From Candidatus Zixiibacteriota bacterium (GTDB lineage: Bacteria; Zixibacteria; MSB-5A5; JAABVY01), in NCBI GenBank assembly GCA_011777135.1, contig JAABVY010000241.1, forward strand, positions 1,146 to 9,037: 7,892 bases of DNA, written 5' to 3'. Shown here one piece after another: positions 6,748-7,892 of the stretch. Position 1 is the first letter of the stretch, and each line of letters begins with the position of its first letter. The notes below the pieces were generated by a model. The model searched no databases, was not told the DNA's origin, and saw only the letters and a program-made list of their open reading frames with translations. A program made the translations under genes and the position numbers.

Positions 6748-6798
6748 TTGTACCGATTTGTACAAAAAAAGTTGTTTTTAAGCAGTTTCAAGTGTACA
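6748..6798. promoter_or_regulatory. Three GTAC-centred motifs, candidate activator-binding sites
   Basis: TTGTAC (6748-6753), the perfect 10-bp palindrome TTTGTACAAA (6757-6766) and TGTACA (6793-6798) share a GTAC core. The first two are centred ten bases apart, one helical turn; the third is 34 bases further. They lie about 145-190 bp upstream of the predicted sigma-54 start of the lipoprotein gene, the usual place for an enhancer. The third overlaps the candidate -10 box of the kinase promoter. Binding by a response regulator is inferred. Confidence 0.45.
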
Positions 6799-6800
6799 AT
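6772..6800 (+). promoter_or_regulatory. candidate sigma-70-type promoter of the histidine kinase
   Basis: TTGTTT (6772-6777) and TACAAT (6795-6800) are separated by exactly 17 bases. Transcription would start near 6806-6808, only a few bases before the kinase ATG at 6812. The mRNA would then be almost leaderless, which agrees with the absence of a Shine-Dalgarno before that ATG. Confidence 0.45.
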
Positions 6801-6811
6801 TATTGAGTAAA

Positions 6812-7892
6812 ATGCGATTTCGAAACAAATATATCATCCCGATACTGTTTTTTGCGGTATTGCTGATACTTTTCTTCAATCTGGGACAGTGGTATATCTT
6901 CTCGCAGGTCAGGGATTTTGCCGAATCTGTATTTCGAGAAAACCTGCTGGTCCAAACTGAACTGGCGGCATCATCATTCAGCGGTGACGTCATCCTCAGC
7001 CTGCAGGGCGATGATTTCTATGCTCCCGATTTGATCGATGTCAAGGATAGGCTCGACAGGCTGAAATCACATTATGATTTCTTCAATGTCCGTCTGCTCG
7101 ATCTCAATGCTGACAGGTTTCTTGGCTTTGCCGACTATGATACCACCAGATTTATCTTCGACTATGATCTGGGACCATTCATCTCGGCCTCGGCCGGGAT
7201 TCCCACGGCCTCGGATCTTATTACCGAAGGTGATATGTACCTGATCTCGGCCTATGCGCCCATAACCACCAGCCTGGATTCGGTTGTTGCGGTGCTGGGG
7301 ATTGATGCTGATTACACTTTTTTCAGATCGCTGGCAGAATTCAAGAATAACCTGGTTTATATCAATGTGGTCAGCTTCATTTTCATACTTGTTTTCGGGG
7401 CCGCATTTGTCCTGATAAACCGCCGCCTGATTTCCACACAGGAGGCGCTCTACCGGGCCTCGGCCCTGACCTCGATGGGCCAGATGGCCGCCACCATGGC
7501 CCATGAAATCAAGAATCCGCTGGGGATTATCAAGGCTACAGCCGGCAGGATTAAATCCCGTTATGGCAAGGACTCCGATGATCGCATATTTGACTTCATT
7601 TCCGAAGAGGTTGACCGCCTGAATACTATCCTGGCCGGCTATCTCGATTTCGCCCGGCCGGTGGATCAATCCAGAAAACTCCGGAAAACAGATTTGAAGG
7701 AGCTTGTTGAGAGTATCCTGCGGCAGGTGCGTACCGATTTCGCAAGAGATAATATTGAGATTATTTTTGAACCTGAGGACCGTGAATATCCGGTTCTGGA
7801 TGATGGCATCGGGTTCAAGCAGGCATTCCTGAACCTCATTATCAACGCCAAAGATGCTTATGATGATGGCGGTACGATCAGGATCGACCTTG
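6812..7892 (+). CDS. Membrane sensor histidine kinase (C-terminus cut by window edge)
   Basis: 360 codons are visible, with no stop before the edge. A first membrane helix (about 8-26) leads to an extracytoplasmic domain (31-180) that looks like a single Cache/PDC sensor: FFNVRLLDLNADRF near 90-103, then VVAVLGIDADYTFFRSL near 158-174. A second helix (about 181-203) is followed, with no HAMP domain, by a HisKA dimerisation domain with phospho-acceptor His231 in MAHEIKNPLGIIK. The ATPase domain begins near 325; its N-box is visible (NLIINAKDA, Asn345), but the G-boxes lie beyond the edge. The HEIKNPL type is common in NtrB/ZraS-like kinases that pair with sigma-54-activating NtrC regulators; such a partner is expected downstream. 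The ATG at 6812 is chosen; TTG at 6803 would add three residues, and a TAA at 6779 closes the frame. Neither start has a clear ribosome site. The ligand is unknown. Confidence 0.93.
   Translation, partial: MRFRNKYIIPILFFAVLLILFFNLGQWYIFSQVRDFAESVFRENLLVQTELAASSFSGDVILSLQGDDFYAPDLIDVKDRLDRLKSHYDFFNVRLLDLNADRFLGFADYDTTRFIFDYDLGPFISASAGIPTASDLITEGDMYLISAYAPITTSLDSVVAVLGIDADYTFFRSLAEFKNNLVYINVVSFIFILVFGAAFVLINRRLISTQEALYRASALTSMGQMAATMAHEIKNPLGIIKATAGRIKSRYGKDSDDRIFDFISEEVDRLNTILAGYLDFARPVDQSRKLRKTDLKELVESILRQVRTDFARDNIEIIFEPEDREYPVLDDGIGFKQAFLNLIINAKDAYDDGGTIRIDL

Noticed and set aside
7067..7669. A 200-codon minus-strand open frame
   Set aside because: It lies opposite the sensor and HisKA parts of the histidine kinase; the kinase frame has clear motifs and this one has none.

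Overview
The window reads as an ordinary chromosomal stretch of a Gram-negative-type bacterium of moderate GC content. It has two lipoprotein signals, a sensor kinase with a periplasmic domain, good Shine-Dalgarno sites and GTG starts. The mix of genes (NfeD membrane protease, a DPP4-like S9 peptidase predicted to be a lipoprotein, prs followed by an rplY with a long acidic tail, and NtrB/ZraS-like kinase features next to sigma-54-like promoter sequences) would fit an FCB-related or candidate-phylum genome such as Zixibacteria. That placement is an impression from protein style and was not tested. I see no tRNA, rRNA, CRISPR array, insertion sequence or phage gene.

Layout. Bases 1-1217 (minus) hold an nfeD gene cut by the left edge: signal peptide, ClpP-class serine/lysine protease domain, then five membrane segments. 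Bases 1404-3330 (minus) hold a prolyl-oligopeptidase-family (S9) peptidase. Its long frame opens only at a TTG at 3257 with no ribosome site. A textbook Shine-Dalgarno, ATG and lipoprotein signal peptide lie just upstream (3330 to about 3250), one frame off. A single extra A in a short A-run explains this, so the native product is most likely a 641-residue lipoprotein. Bases 3331-3678 are a divergent promoter region. Bases 3679-5336 (plus) are a two-gene operon, prs (PRPP synthetase) and rplY (ribosomal protein L25/Ctc), ending in a strong terminator. A second terminator facing the other way follows directly. Bases 5459-6541 (minus) encode an unrecognised 360-residue lipoprotein with Gly-aromatic repeats. 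Bases 6812-7892 (plus) are the first 360 codons of a membrane histidine kinase that runs off the right edge.

The most interesting part is the 270-bp divergent region 6542-6811. On the lipoprotein side it carries a very good sigma-54 (-24/-12) promoter. About 145-190 bp upstream of that predicted start are three GTAC-centred motifs, the usual distance for an NtrC-type enhancer. One motif overlaps the -10 of a candidate housekeeping promoter for the kinase, which may give a nearly leaderless kinase mRNA. The hypothesis is a compact sensor circuit: a Cache-like sensor kinase, an NtrC-family regulator expected just beyond the right edge, and a divergently transcribed, sigma-54-controlled surface lipoprotein as target. 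The promoter and motifs are visible in the sequence; the regulator and the circuit are inferred.
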